Shown: positions 9,558 to 21,748, numbered from the stretch's first letter. The stretch is 64,000 nt of DNA from Flavobacterium sp. 20NA77.7 (GCF_031326205.1 NZ_CP133721.1:496001-560000); one strand, 5' to 3'. Notes: generated from the sequence alone by a model not told the origin. Made by a program: numbers and translations.

Positions 9558-12500
9558 ATGAAAATAGAATTTATTGGATTCCCCAAAAAAGCAAGAACTT
9601 TTATTTGCTTTCTCTTATTTATAAATACATTTATTTACTCACAATGTAATACTACTAATTTCACAGTTACTAAAACGAATGGAACGTGTTTTTCAAATGC
9701 ATCTATAACTGTAAATGTTCCAACTTCGACAGATTGTTCGGCTTGGGTAGCTGTTATTACTAGACCAGCTGATGGTTTTTCTACTCAATTAAATATTCCT
9801 ACTATAGGCGGTAGTGTTACTTTTACTAGTTTGCCCCCAGGAAATTATAACGTTTCGCTTTCTAATGGTTTTACTACGTTAAATTATGCTAGTAATCCAG
9901 TAGTAGTTTCAACGTCGTATGTGAATATGAGTATTTCTGCTACATCTAATCCTCCAACTTGTCAAAATTCTGCACCTGGATATGCTCCCAATGGGACTTT
10001 AACAATAACTGTAGCAAACGGTACGGGAATAGGACCTTTTGTATATACATTAACTGCTTCAAATGGTACTCAAACCGCTACAAGTTCAAATAGAGTTTAT
10101 ACTTTTTTGAATGTTCCAGGAGGAGAAGTTGTTGGTATTTCAGTTACTGATCAAGCAGGAGGTTCTCCTGGGTGTTCTGTAACTTCTACACAATCTCCAA
10201 CAACTGCGACAAATACAGCAGCAATAATGGCTTTTAATGATAGACCATTTAATTATGAAAGGGATTGTTCAAATCCTACATCTAGTTGTAATAATGTAAA
10301 CTTATTTGTTAATATTAAAAATTTAAATGCTACCAAACTTGCAATTGTTCAACAACCGGGTAATGCAACAATAACAATAGCAGGCAATACATATAACCTA
10401 ACTTATTTATCTGGTTCTGCTCGATTTAAATATGACCCCGTTGCAACAGGTGGGCCACAATTAGTTAATGGTACAGTAATAACTACCACTTTTTTTGATG
10501 GATGTAATACTATATCGAAAACGAGTACGGTACAAATGAATGATACGTTTCTTTCTGCTAATCCAACAACTCTTACAAATACTTCTAATTGTACAGTTTC
10601 TTATAGAATTCAGCTTTTAGGAGATCAAGATGTATCTGGAGGAAATGGTTTTGTTGATAGAGCAGTTTATTTTTGTCAACAAAACACCATTTTATTTGAA
10701 AGAAGAATTTCGACATCTCCAGATGTATGGCAAGTAGTGCCTAGTACAGATATTACACCAAATCCTTCAGCCTCTACTAATCCTCTAGGGGTAAATATAG
10801 GTGTCGCAATTCCGTCTGCAGGAACTAATTTTTTTGTTAATCAACCAGGATATTATCGTGTAACCGTTTCAGATGCTTGTCATTCGGTACAGCGTTTTGT
10901 AAATGTAGTTTCAACAAATCCTTTTACAAATGTATCTGCAGCTCAAACTACTTCTGTTTTACAGGGAACTTCTGCAATTAAAGTAAGTTTTAGTGGTTTA
11001 CCGCCATTGACATCTCCTGTAAAAGTTAAAATTACTAGAGTAGACGGACAAACTAGTATGACTATTAATCCGACTCAGCCTGCATATTTGGCAGGTACTT
11101 ACACAATTAATTTTCCAATAGAAAGAAGTGTTGGTTATCCTGTAAATGCTACTTATATTCAAGACTTACCTTTAGGACAGTATATTGTTGAATTATCTGA
11201 TGGCTGTTCTGCTTCCACTGGTTTTACAAAAACAATAAATGTTAATTTAACCAATGCGGTATCATATAACCCGCAGTTTTCTGTTACTACAGGGTGTATA
11301 GGCTCGAATAGCATTTCTTATAATATGAATCCTGTTAATTCGCCTAATTCTGATAATCAAGTACGATTGTATACTGCTAATAGTAATGGAAGTTTAGGAA
11401 CTTATCTACAAATATCCCCTTCTGGTTCTTTGTCAGGTTCGTTTTTAAATTTAAATTCTGGAAATTATTATATTCAATTTGGTAATATCAAATCAGAAGC
11501 TATGGGAGGAGGAGCTTTCTATTCTGCAGCAATGAATAATATGGGCCCATGGCAATATTTAGTGCCAATAACTATTCAGCCTTATCAAGATATTACGGTA
11601 GCAACAGTTACTTCCTTTTGTGATATTGGTAACACCAATTCCGGAATCATATTAACGCAAGTTACGGGAGGTAATATAGTTTATCCTATTACTTTTCAAT
11701 TATTTTCTGTTTCAAATCCCACTACTCCTTTACAATCAGCTACTTTTCAAAGTTTAGTTGACGCGGTTGCTTTTGAAGATGTATCTGTTGGTAATTATTT
11801 TGTTAGGGTTACAACTGCTTGTTATTCGGTCGATACAAATGTAACATTATCTACTTCAGGAACAGTTCCTCAGGCAGAAGTTAGTAATCCAGTTATTTGT
11901 CCTGGAAGTCCAACTACAGTAGCAATTATTGCAGCCTCTCAAAATTTATTTGATGTAACATGGTCGGCAAATGGACAAGTTGTAGGTACGGGAATGCCAA
12001 TTACATTAGCGCCTACAGTAACCACTACTTATACAGCAACTTATACATTGAAGAGCATCTATGGTTGTACTAATAGTCCCGTTTATACTTCGAATGTAAC
12101 TGTTACAGTTACACCTAATCCAAATTTAGGACTTGCTGTTTCCGATATTAATTTATGTGATGGTTCTGCACCAAGTGTAACCATTTCAAATACGCAAAGT
12201 GAATTTACATATGAAATAGTTAACTCAAATGGAACTTCTTTTTCACCTCCTTTATTAGCAAATGGTAACGGAGGAAGTTTAACCATTGCTATTCCTAATA
12301 CGATAACATTAACTGCTGGCCAAGTATTAAAAGTTAAATCCACTAATGGAAATGCAGGTTGTACAGGATTGTTAACGGATGTATGTAATGTTTTAAATGG
12401 TACTTTTAATATTACTTGTCCAACTTTTCCTTTATCTTCTGTGCAATGTTATGCGGATTTACCTTCTCAAACATCTTATACAATTTCACAATTTCAAGCA

Positions 12501-15500
12501 TTAGGTAATGGTGATGGAATCATTAATGTTGTAGGATGTGGGGTTATTGAAATTACAGCTACAAACGGTCCAAATCCAGGTTGTAATGCAAATGCAATTA
12601 GAACATATACTATTACTGAATATGCCGATCCAAATAACAATGATGTAAGAGATGCAGGAGAAAATACTATCTTACATACAACTAATTGTACTCAGACAAT
12701 CAATATTAACGATACTACAGCTCCTACTATCACTGGAACTTTATCAGTTTTAAATGTATCTGGACTTCAACCTTTAATTACTAACGCTATTGCTTTATCT
12801 ACAACAAATCAAGTTGTAGTAAATTCATTAAGTACATTAGACTTTTTAACTGTTACAGGTGGTGAAATGTATGGTCCAAGTATCGTATCAAGTCCTGTTA
12901 TTGCTAGTGTTGCAAAATTAAATAACAACCAGTGGATATTTGCTTGTTGGAATGGAAGCGGAGTGCTTTACACTAAAATGGTATTAGTAGAGTTTTCAAT
13001 AATATCAGGTCAATTACATGCAAAAATAGTTCAGTCAAAATACACAACTTCAAATTCTGTTTCGAGTGCAGCAAGTATTTTAGCTGCCTGGAATGCTTCA
13101 AGTACAACTACTTCTCCTTCACCAAATGCATATGGTGTAAGGTTTGTAACTTTATCATCACTTGCTTGCGATGTTTTATCATCACCAGCAGCAATGACTA
13201 CAGTAGCGGCATTAGAAGCAGCAGGCTTAACGATATCAGACAACTGTACTACAGATGCTAATTTAGTTGTAACGAGTGTAGATGGCACAGCTACAGGTAC
13301 GTGTCCAATTACATTTACAAGAACTTACACAATAAAAGACGCTTGTAACAATGCTTCAACAGCTACTCAAATTATCAACATCAACGATACAACTGCACCA
13401 GTTGTAACAGGTACATTACCAGCAGTAAATGCCACTGGTTGTGCTATCGCAGATGCCCCAGCAGCAATGACTACAGTAGCGGCATTAGAAGCAGCAGGCT
13501 TAACGATATCAGACAACTGTACTACAGATGCTAATTTAGTTGTAACGAGTGTAGATGGCACAGCTACAGGTACGTGTCCAATTACATTTACAAGAACTTA
13601 CACAATAAAAGACGCTTGTAACAATGCTTCAACAGCTACTCAAATTATCAACATCAACGATACGACCGCGCCAGTTGTAACAGGTACATTACCAGCAGTA
13701 AATGCCACTGGTTGTGCTATCGCAGATGCCCCAGCAGCAATGACTACAGTAGCGGCATTAGAAGCAGCAGGCTTAACGATATCAGACAACTGTACTACAG
13801 ATGCTAATTTAGTTGTAACGAGTGTAGATGGCACAGCTACAGGTACGTGTCCAATTACATTTACAAGAACATATACAATAAAAGACGCTTGTAACAATGC
13901 TTCAACAGCTACTCAAATTATCAACATCAACGATACGACCGCGCCAGTTGTAACAGGTACATTACCAGCAGTAAATGCCACTGGTTGTGCTATCGCAGAT
14001 GCCCCAGCAGCAATGACTACAGTAGCGGCATTAGAAGCAGCAGGCTTAACGATATCAGACAACTGTACTACAGATGCTAATTTAGTTGTAACGAGTGTAG
14101 ATGGCGCAGCTACAGGTACGTGTCCAATTACATTTACAAGAACTTACACAATAAAAGACGCTTGTAACAATGTTTCAACAGCTACTCAAACTATCAACAT
14201 CAACGATACAACTGCACCAGTTGTAACAGGTACATTACCAGCAGTAAATGCCACTGGTTGTGCTATCTCAGATGCCCCAGCAGCAATGACTACAGTAGCG
14301 GCATTAGAAGCAGCAGGCTTAACGATATCAGACAACTGTACTACAGATGCTAATTTAGTTGTAACGAGTGTAGATGGCGCAGCTACAGGCACGTGTCCAA
14401 TTACATTCACAAGAACCTATACGATTACTGATGCTTGTAACAATACAAACACAGCTACACAAACAATTAATATCAACGATACGACTGCACCAGTTGTAAC
14501 AGGTACATTACCAGCAGTAAATGCCACTGGTTGTGCTATCGCAGATGCCCCAGCAGCAATGACTACAGTAGCGGCATTAGAAGCAGCAGGCTTAACGATA
14601 TCAGACAACTGTACTACAGATGCTAATTTAGTTGTAACGAGTGTAGATGGCACAGCTACAGGTACGTGTCCAATTACATTTACAAGAACATATACAATAA
14701 AAGACGCTTGTAACAATGCTTCAACAGCTACTCAAATTATCAACATCAACGATACGACCGCGCCAGTTGTAACAGGTACATTACCAGCAGTAAATGCCAC
14801 TGGTTGTGCTATCGCAGATGCCCCAGCAGCAATGACTACAGTAGCGGCATTAGAAGCAGCAGGCTTAACGATATCAGACAACTGTACTACAGATGCTAAT
14901 TTAGTTGTAACGAGTGTAGATGGCACAGCTACAGGTACGTGTCCAATTACATTTACAAGAACATATACAATAAAAGACGCTTGTAACAATGCTTCAACAG
15001 CTACTCAAATTATCAACATCAACGATACGACCGCGCCAGTTGTAACAGGTACATTACCAGCAGTAAATGCCACTGGTTGTGCTATCGCAGATGCCCCAGC
15101 AGCAATGACTACAGTAGCGGCATTAGAAGCAGCAGGCTTAACGATATCAGACAACTGTACTACAGATGCTAATTTAGTTGTAACGAGTGTAGATGGCGCA
15201 GCTACAGGTACGTGTCCAATTACATTTACAAGAACTTACACAATAAAAGACGCTTGTAACAATGTTTCAACAGCTACTCAAACTATCAACATCAACGATA
15301 CAACTGCACCAGTTGTAACAGGTACATTACCAGCAGTAAATGCCACTGGTTGTGCTATCTCAGATGCCCCAGCAGCAATGACTACAGTAGCGGCATTAGA
15401 AGCAGCAGGCTTAACGATATCAGACAACTGTACTACAGATGCAAATTTAGTTGTAACGAGTGTAGATGGCGCAGCTACAGGTACGTGTCCAATTACATTT

Positions 15501-17183
15501 ACAAGAACTTACACAATAAAAGACGCTTGTAACAATGCTTCAACAGCTACTCAAATTATCAACATCAACGATACGACCGCGCCAGTTGTAACAGGTACAT
15601 TACCAGCAGTAAATGCCACTGGTTGTGCTATCGCAGATGCCCCAGCAGCAATGACTACAGTAGCGGCATTAGAAGCAGCAGGCTTAACGATATCAGACAA
15701 CTGTACTACAGATGCTAATTTAGTTGTAACGAGTGTAGATGGCACAGCTACAGGTACGTGTCCAATTACATTTACAAGAACGTATACAATTACAGACGCT
15801 TGTAACAATGCTTCAACAGCTACTCAAATTATCAACATCAACGATACGACCGCGCCAGTTGTAACAGGTACATTACCAGCAGTAAATGCCACTGGTTGTG
15901 CTATCGCAGATGCCCCAGCAGCAATGACTACAGTAGCGGCATTAGAAGCAGCAGGCTTAACGATATCAGACAACTGTACTACAGATGTTAATTTAGTTGT
16001 AACGAGTGTAGATGGCGCAGCTACAGGTACGTGTCCAATTACATTTACAAGAACATATACAATAAAAGACGCTTGTAACAATGCTTCAACAGCTATTCAA
16101 ATTATCAACATCAACGATACGACCGCACCAGTTGTTCAAACAACAATAGGATCTTTAAATATTTCATTAGAATGTTCAGATGTTACTGGAATAGCAAGTG
16201 CTTTAGCACAATTACCTTCCGCTACTGACAATTGTTCGGTACCAATACTACATTTAGTAAGTGATGTAACGACGGGGGATGCGACTTGTTCTAATGCTTA
16301 TGTTAGAGTTCGAACATGGAATTTTACAGATTCTTGTGGAAATACAAGTATAAATTTTGTACAAACGATTACTGTTCAAGATACAACAGCTCCTATTTTT
16401 TCAGGTACGTTGCCTCAAGATGTTACTTTAGAGTGTAATCAAACTATTCCTTCGGTACAGTCTTTAACAGCAACTGATACTTGTGGAGGTAATGTAATAG
16501 TTACTTTTGCAGAACAAACAATTGCAGGTTCTTGTCCTAATAATTATACTATTTTTAGAACATGGACAGCAACAGATGTATGTGGTAATTTTGCCACCCA
16601 TATACAAGAAATTATTGTTCAAGATACCACACCTCCTGTTTTTGTAGGAACTTTACCAGCGTCTGAAATTTATGCAAAATGTGAAGGCATTCCAGTTGCT
16701 CCGATATTAACAGCTACTGATAATTGTGGTACACCAATAGTAAGTTATAATGAAGTTAGAATTGATGGAGATTGTACAAATAAATATAGATTAGATCGAA
16801 CGTGGACGGCAACAGATGCTTGTGGAAACGAAACAGAGTTTAAACAAACGGTTTATTTAGCTTGTTACGTGACGCCATTCAATGCATTGTCTCCCGATGG
16901 TGATGGATTGAATGATACATTTATTATTGAAGGACTTGAGTGTTATCCTAACAATTCTGTAGAAATATTTAATAGATGGGGTGTTAAGATTTTTGAAGCC
17001 TCATTCTATGATAATGTAAATACAGTATTCAGAGGTTTATCTGATGGAAGGGTAACCATTTCACGAAATGATAAATTACCTACAGGAACATACTATTATG
17101 TTTTAAAATATGAATATGATTTGTATGGAAGAGAAAAAGAAAATATTGAAAAGACAGGATATATTTATATTCAAAATGAATAA
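9558..17183 (+). CDS. Giant repeat adhesin with T9SS type B (gliding-motility CHU_C) sorting domain
   Basis: This 2541-residue protein begins with a signal peptide (to about residue 29, ending NTFIYSQ). Residues 30-1200 are Ser/Thr/Asn-rich Ig-like modules with scattered Cys. Residues about 1210-2193 are eleven nearly identical 91-residue repeats, each with [21 protein letters not shown] and INDTTAPVV motifs (HYR/Ig-like). Three divergent repeats follow, each with TDxCGN and QDTT(A/P)P. The last 100 residues form a CHU_C domain ([40 protein letters not shown]), the type B signal for T9SS. By analogy with SprB the protein is a cell-surface adhesin exported by T9SS. Type B cargo needs a partner PorP/SprF protein, and exactly such a gene lies immediately downstream. 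The exact adhesive role is inferred. Confidence 0.92.
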   Translation: MKIEFIGFPKKARTFICFLLFINTFIYSQCNTTNFTVTKTNGTCFSNASITVNVPTSTDCSAWVAVITRPADGFSTQLNIPTIGGSVTFTSLPPGNYNVSLSNGFTTLNYASNPVVVSTSYVNMSISATSNPPTCQNSAPGYAPNGTLTITVANGTGIGPFVYTLTASNGTQTATSSNRVYTFLNVPGGEVVGISVTDQAGGSPGCSVTSTQSPTTATNTAAIMAFNDRPFNYERDCSNPTSSCNNVNLFVNIKNLNATKLAIVQQPGNATITIAGNTYNLTYLSGSARFKYDPVATGGPQLVNGTVITTTFFDGCNTISKTSTVQMNDTFLSANPTTLTNTSNCTVSYRIQLLGDQDVSGGNGFVDRAVYFCQQNTILFERRISTSPDVWQVVPSTDITPNPSASTNPLGVNIGVAIPSAGTNFFVNQPGYYRVTVSDACHSVQRFVNVVSTNPFTNVSAAQTTSVLQGTSAIKVSFSGLPPLTSPVKVKITRVDGQTSMTINPTQPAYLAGTYTINFPIERSVGYPVNATYIQDLPLGQYIVELSDGCSASTGFTKTINVNLTNAVSYNPQFSVTTGCIGSNSISYNMNPVNSPNSDNQVRLYTANSNGSLGTYLQISPSGSLSGSFLNLNSGNYYIQFGNIKSEAMGGGAFYSAAMNNMGPWQYLVPITIQPYQDITVATVTSFCDIGNTNSGIILTQVTGGNIVYPITFQLFSVSNPTTPLQSATFQSLVDAVAFEDVSVGNYFVRVTTACYSVDTNVTLSTSGTVPQAEVSNPVICPGSPTTVAIIAASQNLFDVTWSANGQVVGTGMPITLAPTVTTTYTATYTLKSIYGCTNSPVYTSNVTVTVTPNPNLGLAVSDINLCDGSAPSVTISNTQSEFTYEIVNSNGTSFSPPLLANGNGGSLTIAIPNTITLTAGQVLKVKSTNGNAGCTGLLTDVCNVLNGTFNITCPTFPLSSVQCYADLPSQTSYTISQFQALGNGDGIINVVGCGVIEITATNGPNPGCNANAIRTYTITEYADPNNNDVRDAGENTILHTTNCTQTININDTTAPTITGTLSVLNVSGLQPLITNAIALSTTNQVVVNSLSTLDFLTVTGGEMYGPSIVSSPVIASVAKLNNNQWIFACWNGSGVLYTKMVLVEFSIISGQLHAKIVQSKYTTSNSVSSAASILAAWNASSTTTSPSPNAYGVRFVTLSSLACDVLSSPAAMTTVAALEAAGLTISDNCTTDANLVVTSVDGTATGTCPITFTRTYTIKDACNNASTATQIININDTTAPVVTGTLPAVNATGCAIADAPAAMTTVAALEAAGLTISDNCTTDANLVVTSVDGTATGTCPITFTRTYTIKDACNNASTATQIININDTTAPVVTGTLPAVNATGCAIADAPAAMTTVAALEAAGLTISDNCTTDANLVVTSVDGTATGTCPITFTRTYTIKDACNNASTATQIININDTTAPVVTGTLPAVNATGCAIADAPAAMTTVAALEAAGLTISDNCTTDANLVVTSVDGAATGTCPITFTRTYTIKDACNNVSTATQTININDTTAPVVTGTLPAVNATGCAISDAPAAMTTVAALEAAGLTISDNCTTDANLVVTSVDGAATGTCPITFTRTYTITDACNNTNTATQTININDTTAPVVTGTLPAVNATGCAIADAPAAMTTVAALEAAGLTISDNCTTDANLVVTSVDGTATGTCPITFTRTYTIKDACNNASTATQIININDTTAPVVTGTLPAVNATGCAIADAPAAMTTVAALEAAGLTISDNCTTDANLVVTSVDGTATGTCPITFTRTYTIKDACNNASTATQIININDTTAPVVTGTLPAVNATGCAIADAPAAMTTVAALEAAGLTISDNCTTDANLVVTSVDGAATGTCPITFTRTYTIKDACNNVSTATQTININDTTAPVVTGTLPAVNATGCAISDAPAAMTTVAALEAAGLTISDNCTTDANLVVTSVDGAATGTCPITFTRTYTIKDACNNASTATQIININDTTAPVVTGTLPAVNATGCAIADAPAAMTTVAALEAAGLTISDNCTTDANLVVTSVDGTATGTCPITFTRTYTITDACNNASTATQIININDTTAPVVTGTLPAVNATGCAIADAPAAMTTVAALEAAGLTISDNCTTDVNLVVTSVDGAATGTCPITFTRTYTIKDACNNASTAIQIININDTTAPVVQTTIGSLNISLECSDVTGIASALAQLPSATDNCSVPILHLVSDVTTGDATCSNAYVRVRTWNFTDSCGNTSINFVQTITVQDTTAPIFSGTLPQDVTLECNQTIPSVQSLTATDTCGGNVIVTFAEQTIAGSCPNNYTIFRTWTATDVCGNFATHIQEIIVQDTTPPVFVGTLPASEIYAKCEGIPVAPILTATDNCGTPIVSYNEVRIDGDCTNKYRLDRTWTATDACGNETEFKQTVYLACYVTPFNALSPDGDGLNDTFIIEGLECYPNNSVEIFNRWGVKIFEASFYDNVNTVFRGLSDGRVTISRNDKLPTGTYYYVLKYEYDLYGREKENIEKTGYIYIQNE
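13185..16135 (+). repeat. Tandem array of 273-bp in-frame repeats (10 full copies and a partial)
   Basis: Copies begin (Pro codon of [14 protein letters not shown]) at 13185, 13458, 13731, 14004, 14277, 14550, 14823, 15096, 15369, 15642 and 15915, an exact 273-bp period (91 residues). Copies are nearly identical in DNA. They differ at few sites: [53 protein letters not shown]. The last copy diverges after DTTAPVV. Low divergence implies recent expansion or ongoing gene conversion. Confidence 0.97.
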
Positions 17184-17208
17184 ATTAATCATGAATAAAG
17201 TAATTAGA

Positions 17209-18138
17209 ATGAAAGAAACATTAAACAAACTTATATTACTAATGTTGTTTATGTTTTTAGGAGTTACTTCGGTAGAAGCACAACAAGATTCCCAATTTAC
17301 GCAATATATGTACAATACAATAAACGTGAATCCCGCGTATGCTGGTTCAAGAGGAGTATTGAGCGTTTTTGGGATGTATAGAGCACAATGGGTTGGATTA
17401 GACGGAGCGCCTACAACTAGTGCGGCTTCAATACATTCACCCATTAATAATTCACATGTAGGTTTAGGTCTTTCAATTCTAAAAGATGAAATAGGCCCTT
17501 CAGATAGAAAAACTATTTCGGCAGACGTTTCCTATTCGGTTCAAACTTCAGACACTTATAAACTATCTTTTGGATTAAAAGGTTCAGCTAGTTTATTAAA
17601 TGTAGATTATACTAAGCTTACTCGATATGATTTAAATGACCCCAGATTTCAAAATAATATTGATAATCAATTTTCACCAAATATTGGAGCAGGAGTTTAT
17701 TATCATTCCGATAAATTGTATGCAGGAATTTCCGTTCCTTTTATGTTAGAAACAAAACATTTTGACGATAATGCATCTTCAGTAGCTAAAGATGGCCTAC
17801 ATTATTATTTTATTGGAGGATATGTATTTGATTTGTCTGAGACAACAAAGTTTAAACCTGCTTTTTTAATTAAATCAGTTAAAGGAGCACCACTTCAAGC
17901 TGATTTAACTGCAAATTTCATGTTTAATGATAAATTTGTAGTAGGTGGGGCTTGGCGTTGGAGCGCGGCATTTAGTGGTTTGGTTGGTTTTCAAGTGAAT
18001 AGCAATTGGTTTATAGGTTATACTTATGATGCAGATACAACTAAACTAGCTAATTACAATTCTGGGTCACATGAAGTTTTTTTAAGATATGAATTTAGAG
18101 GAAAACAAGAAAAAATTGTTTCACCAAGATTCTTCTAA
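17209..18138 (+). CDS. PorP/SprF-family type IX secretion membrane protein
   Basis: The ATG at 17209 gives a 309-residue protein starting with a good signal peptide (MKETLNKLILLMLFMFLG, ending SVEAQ). In-frame ATGs at 17176 and 17191 would only add residues ahead of it. The mature start QQDSQFTQYMYNTINVNPAYAGSRG is the hallmark of the PorP/SprF family, predicted outer-membrane barrels that work with type B cargo. GLGLSILKDEIGP, ISVPFMLETKHF and the C-terminal EVFLRYEF are also typical. The start lies 25 bp after the adhesin stop and the PorE-like gene follows 13 bp later, so the three form one operon. By analogy with SprB-SprF, it is likely the dedicated secretion partner of the upstream adhesin. 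Confidence 0.92.
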   Translation: MKETLNKLILLMLFMFLGVTSVEAQQDSQFTQYMYNTINVNPAYAGSRGVLSVFGMYRAQWVGLDGAPTTSAASIHSPINNSHVGLGLSILKDEIGPSDRKTISADVSYSVQTSDTYKLSFGLKGSASLLNVDYTKLTRYDLNDPRFQNNIDNQFSPNIGAGVYYHSDKLYAGISVPFMLETKHFDDNASSVAKDGLHYYFIGGYVFDLSETTKFKPAFLIKSVKGAPLQADLTANFMFNDKFVVGGAWRWSAAFSGLVGFQVNSNWFIGYTYDADTTKLANYNSGSHEVFLRYEFRGKQEKIVSPRFF

Positions 18139-18151
18139 TAAGATAAAAGGT

Positions 18152-20098
18152 ATGAAATTTAAAAATAAGCTTTTCGTTTGTATTGTTTTATTTAGTTTTT
18201 TTGGTGTTGCACAAGAAGTTCAACTTAAAAAAGCGAATACCAACTATGAACAATTTCAATATGTTGATGCAATCAAAACGTATGAAAAGGTTGCTGCAAA
18301 GGGGTATAAATCAGTAGAGCTATTCAGTAAATTAGGAGATTCCTATTATTTTCAATCAAATTTGAAAGAAGCGAATAGATGGTACGAACAGCTTTTTGCA
18401 CTTAAAGAAAATGTAAATTCAGAGTATTATTTTAGATATGCACAAACCCTGAAAGCTGTTGGTAAGTATGAAAAAGCAGACCTAATGATGTCGGAATTTA
18501 ATAAATTAAACAGTTCTGATTTACGAGCAATTTTAGCAAATGAGCAGGTTAATTATTTAGAAGAAATTAAGAAAAATTCAGGTAGATACCGTGTGCAAAA
18601 TGCAGGTATAAATTCTGCATATTCAGATTATGGCACGTCGTTTTATAAAAACACACTTGTTTTTACATCAGCAAGAGACACAGGCGGTGTTTTTGTCAAA
18701 AAACATAATTGGACCAATCAATCATACACAAATCTTTATGGGGCATTAATTACAGATAATGGAAATCTTTCGGAGCCCGTAAAATTTTCCAAAAAAATTG
18801 ATTCAAAGTATCATGAGTCTACACCTGTTTTTACAAACGATGGTATGACAATGTATTTTACACGTAATAATTTTTTAAATGGTAAAAAAGGGAGAGATAG
18901 CGAAAAAACTATTTTATTGAAAGTATACAAAGCCACTAAAAATGGAGATACTTGGGAAAATATAACCGAATTACCATTTAATAGTGATGAATATAGTTGT
19001 GCACATCCCGCATTAAGTCCAGATGAGAAAACCTTGTATTTTTCGTCTAACATGCCGGGTACAAAAGGATTATCAGATATTTTTAAAGTTGCAATTCTTG
19101 AAAATGGTAATTTTGGAACTCCTGTAAACTTAGGTGATAAAATTAATACAGAAGCGAGAGAAACATTTCCTTTTATTTCTAACAAAAATGAATTGTATTT
19201 TGCTTCGGACGGACATCCAGGATTAGGCGGATTAGATGTGTTTATAACGCAATTAAATGAAGACGGCACCCATGGAAAGATTAAAAATGTAGGTGAGCCT
19301 GTGAATAGCAATGCAGATGATTTTGCTTTTATTATGGATACAGCTACAAAAAATGGTTTCTTTAGTTCAAATAGACAAAGAGATAATTTAGGTTTTGATG
19401 ATATTTATAAATGTACAGAAACAATACCTGTTCCAAAAGATTGTCAACAAGCGCTAACGGGTTTAATTACTGATGGAGAAACACAATTACCAATAGAAGG
19501 AGTTAAAGTAGTGTTGTATGATGCAAACTATGTTAAAATGGATGAAGTACGTTCTGATAAAGAGGGTAAATTTGATTTTGGTTCAGTTGATTGTGAAAAT
19601 AAATTTAGAATCCGCACAGAACTTAAAGAATATTCACCCAATGAAATAGCTGTCTTTACACCTAAAATTTCGGGTACTACAGATACTAAAATTAGTTTAA
19701 CGCCTTTACTACAGCCATTGAAAGTAGGTAGAGATTTAAGAAGAACATTAGGAATTGAAATTATTTATTTTGATTTAAATAAAGCTACTATACGTCCAGA
19801 TGCAACCGTTGAATTAGCTAAAATATTAGAAGTAATGAAACAATTTCCCGATATGGAAATTGATGTTAGATCACATACCGATAGTCGTCAAACAGCAAAA
19901 TATAATTTAAATTTATCCGAAAGAAGAGTAAAAGCTACGATACAATGGTTAGTTGAAAATGGCATAGAAGCTAAAAGACTAACCGGAAGAGGCTACGGCG
20001 AATCGCAATTGGTTAATCATTGTGAAGACGGTGTTAAATGTACAGAAGAAGAACACCAAGCCAACAGAAGAAGCGAGTTTATAATTACAAAATTGTAA
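18152..20098 (+). CDS. PorE-like TPR / PD40 propeller / CarboxypepD / OmpA protein
   Basis: Translation from the ATG at 18152 gives about 648 residues with signal peptide MKFKNKLFVCIVLFSFFGVA. Domains in order: TPR-like helices (about 30-125); PD40/WD40 propeller strands (about 150-425; TPVFTNDGMTMYFTR, PALSPDEKTLYFSSN, LGGLDVFIT); a carboxypeptidase regulatory-like domain (about 430-520; GVKVVLYDANY); and an OmpA C-terminal peptidoglycan-binding domain (about 535-648; IEIIYFDLNKATIRPDA, VRSHTDSRQ, LSERRVKATIQWLVENGIE). This order is that of PorE, the T9SS component that tethers PorP-type proteins to peptidoglycan. Unlike many such proteins no lipobox Cys is visible. It follows the PorP/SprF gene by 13 bp and probably anchors the cassette to the wall. 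Confidence 0.9.
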   Translation: MKFKNKLFVCIVLFSFFGVAQEVQLKKANTNYEQFQYVDAIKTYEKVAAKGYKSVELFSKLGDSYYFQSNLKEANRWYEQLFALKENVNSEYYFRYAQTLKAVGKYEKADLMMSEFNKLNSSDLRAILANEQVNYLEEIKKNSGRYRVQNAGINSAYSDYGTSFYKNTLVFTSARDTGGVFVKKHNWTNQSYTNLYGALITDNGNLSEPVKFSKKIDSKYHESTPVFTNDGMTMYFTRNNFLNGKKGRDSEKTILLKVYKATKNGDTWENITELPFNSDEYSCAHPALSPDEKTLYFSSNMPGTKGLSDIFKVAILENGNFGTPVNLGDKINTEARETFPFISNKNELYFASDGHPGLGGLDVFITQLNEDGTHGKIKNVGEPVNSNADDFAFIMDTATKNGFFSSNRQRDNLGFDDIYKCTETIPVPKDCQQALTGLITDGETQLPIEGVKVVLYDANYVKMDEVRSDKEGKFDFGSVDCENKFRIRTELKEYSPNEIAVFTPKISGTTDTKISLTPLLQPLKVGRDLRRTLGIEIIYFDLNKATIRPDATVELAKILEVMKQFPDMEIDVRSHTDSRQTAKYNLNLSERRVKATIQWLVENGIEAKRLTGRGYGESQLVNHCEDGVKCTEEEHQANRRSEFIITKL

Positions 20099-20175
20099 TG
20101 GGTATACCTTGTTAGCTTTTTGAATATTAGCTATATATTCTCCACATTTATTTTTAAGGTAATCAAATAGTATTA

Positions 20176-21651
20176 ATGGCTACTAAAAACACAATATTTA
20201 ATATTATTAAATCGTTGTCAATGAATGAGAAAAGATATTTCAAAATTTATTGCAAACAACATGTGTTAAATGGTCAAAATAAATATGTGTTGTTGTTTGA
20301 TTTAATAGATAATCAGTATTTTTTTGATACAGATTTTATTAAAAAAGAGCTTAATAAACATAGTTATTCCATAAAAAATTTTTCGTCAGATATTAATTAT
20401 CTCACAAAAATTTTATTAAAGTGTTTAAATGAATTTCATTCAGAAAAAACCTCTGATTTGAAAGTAAAACAGAATTTAATCACCATTGAAATTTTATTTT
20501 ATAAAGGCTTGTATGAAGAATGTTTACAATTAATTTCAAAAACTAAACGCATTAGATTAGCCAATGAAAATAAAAATTTGTTGTCTGACTTATTGAATTG
20601 GGAAAAAAAATGTGTGGGATATTCTAAGGGTTTACCACATGCTATTGAGGTAAATAATAAATTAGATATCTATTTTGATGATTTAAAAGAAAAAAAAGTA
20701 ATAACAGATTTGTATTATAAAAGCTATAATTACAAAAACAATATAGGTAAAATTTCACCAGAAGCTCTTGTTGCTGAGTTTAAAAGTGCAGTATTAATTC
20801 CATTAGAAGAACAAAAATTTTCTCTTAAAACCTTGCAGTCAAATGTGTTTTACAACTTGATTTATGCTAATTATTTTAAGGTAAATAATGATAAAGAAAG
20901 TGAATTAACTTATTTAAAAAAGGTTTCTTTACTATATGAGAACAATGAAGAGTATAAATTTGAAAACCCCCTTGATTTTATATCGATATATATAAGGATA
21001 ATAGATATAAATAAAAAGAAAGATACTTCAATTTTTTATGCAGATTTGGCAAAATTAAAAGGCTTTACTAACATTATTAGTCTGCAGAATAAAGTAGCTG
21101 AGGAAAGGATATTTTTACATGCAAATCAATTAGAATTAGAGCATTTACTCTATATAAATAAGACTAAAGAAGCATTTGTGATATTAGACTTGCTTAAGGC
21201 TGCTTTATTAGAAAAAAGATATACGGTAGAGCCTTATTATATCATTTCAACCTATTATTTATTTGCGGCGGCATATCTTTCAATCAAAAATTTCTCATTA
21301 GCTCTAAAATATATAAATACGATTCTAAATGAATATCAATTTGTGCAACATCCAAAGTCATTTATACAAGCTGAATTTTTAAATATTGTAATACATTATG
21401 AATTGAAAAATTATTTTCTTGTCCTTAAGTTTATTGCTCAATTACAAAAAAAATATAAATCAAATTTCAGATTTAGCTATTTTGAATTAGAAATATTAAA
21501 GGTGATTACTAAAGTAGCTAAAAATCCACATATTGTTAATGAGAAAGTAGTTTTTACCAAACTTAAAAATGAAATATATGAGAAATTTGAATTGTCGCAA
21601 TTAGTGAATAATAATTATTTAAAATATATTATATCAAAAACTTCGGCTTAA
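20176..21651 (+). CDS. Hypothetical helical-repeat cytoplasmic protein
   Basis: This 491-residue protein has no signal peptide or membrane span. It is Lys/Asn/Ile/Leu-rich and almost all helical by inspection, with repeating helix pairs (for example FYKGLYEECLQLISKTKRI and FAAAYLSIKNFSLALKYI) that suggest TPR-like solenoid repeats. It has no catalytic motif that I recognise. It lies 77 bp after the PorE-like gene in the same direction and ends in front of a strong bidirectional terminator, so it may be the last gene of the adhesin cassette. A scaffolding or regulatory role is possible but only inferred. The coding frame is clean over its full length. Confidence 0.75.
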   Translation: MATKNTIFNIIKSLSMNEKRYFKIYCKQHVLNGQNKYVLLFDLIDNQYFFDTDFIKKELNKHSYSIKNFSSDINYLTKILLKCLNEFHSEKTSDLKVKQNLITIEILFYKGLYEECLQLISKTKRIRLANENKNLLSDLLNWEKKCVGYSKGLPHAIEVNNKLDIYFDDLKEKKVITDLYYKSYNYKNNIGKISPEALVAEFKSAVLIPLEEQKFSLKTLQSNVFYNLIYANYFKVNNDKESELTYLKKVSLLYENNEEYKFENPLDFISIYIRIIDINKKKDTSIFYADLAKLKGFTNIISLQNKVAEERIFLHANQLELEHLLYINKTKEAFVILDLLKAALLEKRYTVEPYYIISTYYLFAAAYLSIKNFSLALKYINTILNEYQFVQHPKSFIQAEFLNIVIHYELKNYFLVLKFIAQLQKKYKSNFRFSYFELEILKVITKVAKNPHIVNEKVVFTKLKNEIYEKFELSQLVNNNYLKYIISKTSA

Positions 21652-21700
21652 TACAATATTTTTAGTTTTTTGGCTTAAAACAAGTATCTAATATAAACAA

Positions 21701-21730
21701 AAAAGGCTGTCTAGAAATAGACAGCCTTTT
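21701..21730. terminator. Bidirectional intrinsic terminator
   Basis: GGCTGTCTA (21705-21713) pairs with TAGACAGCC (21718-21726) across a GAAA loop, with A-run on the left and T-run on the right. It serves both the rightward gene ending at 21651 and the leftward giant gene ending at 21749. Confidence 0.92.
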
Positions 21731-21748
21731 TATTAATAAATAGGTTAT

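Noticed and set aside
13031..16081. A series of similar 64-99 codon frames on the minus strand across the 273-bp repeats
   Set aside because: They recur with the repeat period, lack starts with context and simply mirror the codon pattern of the adhesin on the other strand.
17110..17208. Longer start for the PorP/SprF-like gene overlapping the adhesin
   Set aside because: The extension overlaps 74 bp of the adhesin and puts a charged stretch before an evident signal peptide that starts at 17209.
18089..18151. Longer start for the PorE-like gene
   Set aside because: It overlaps the PorP/SprF gene and hides the signal peptide that begins at the ATG at 18152.
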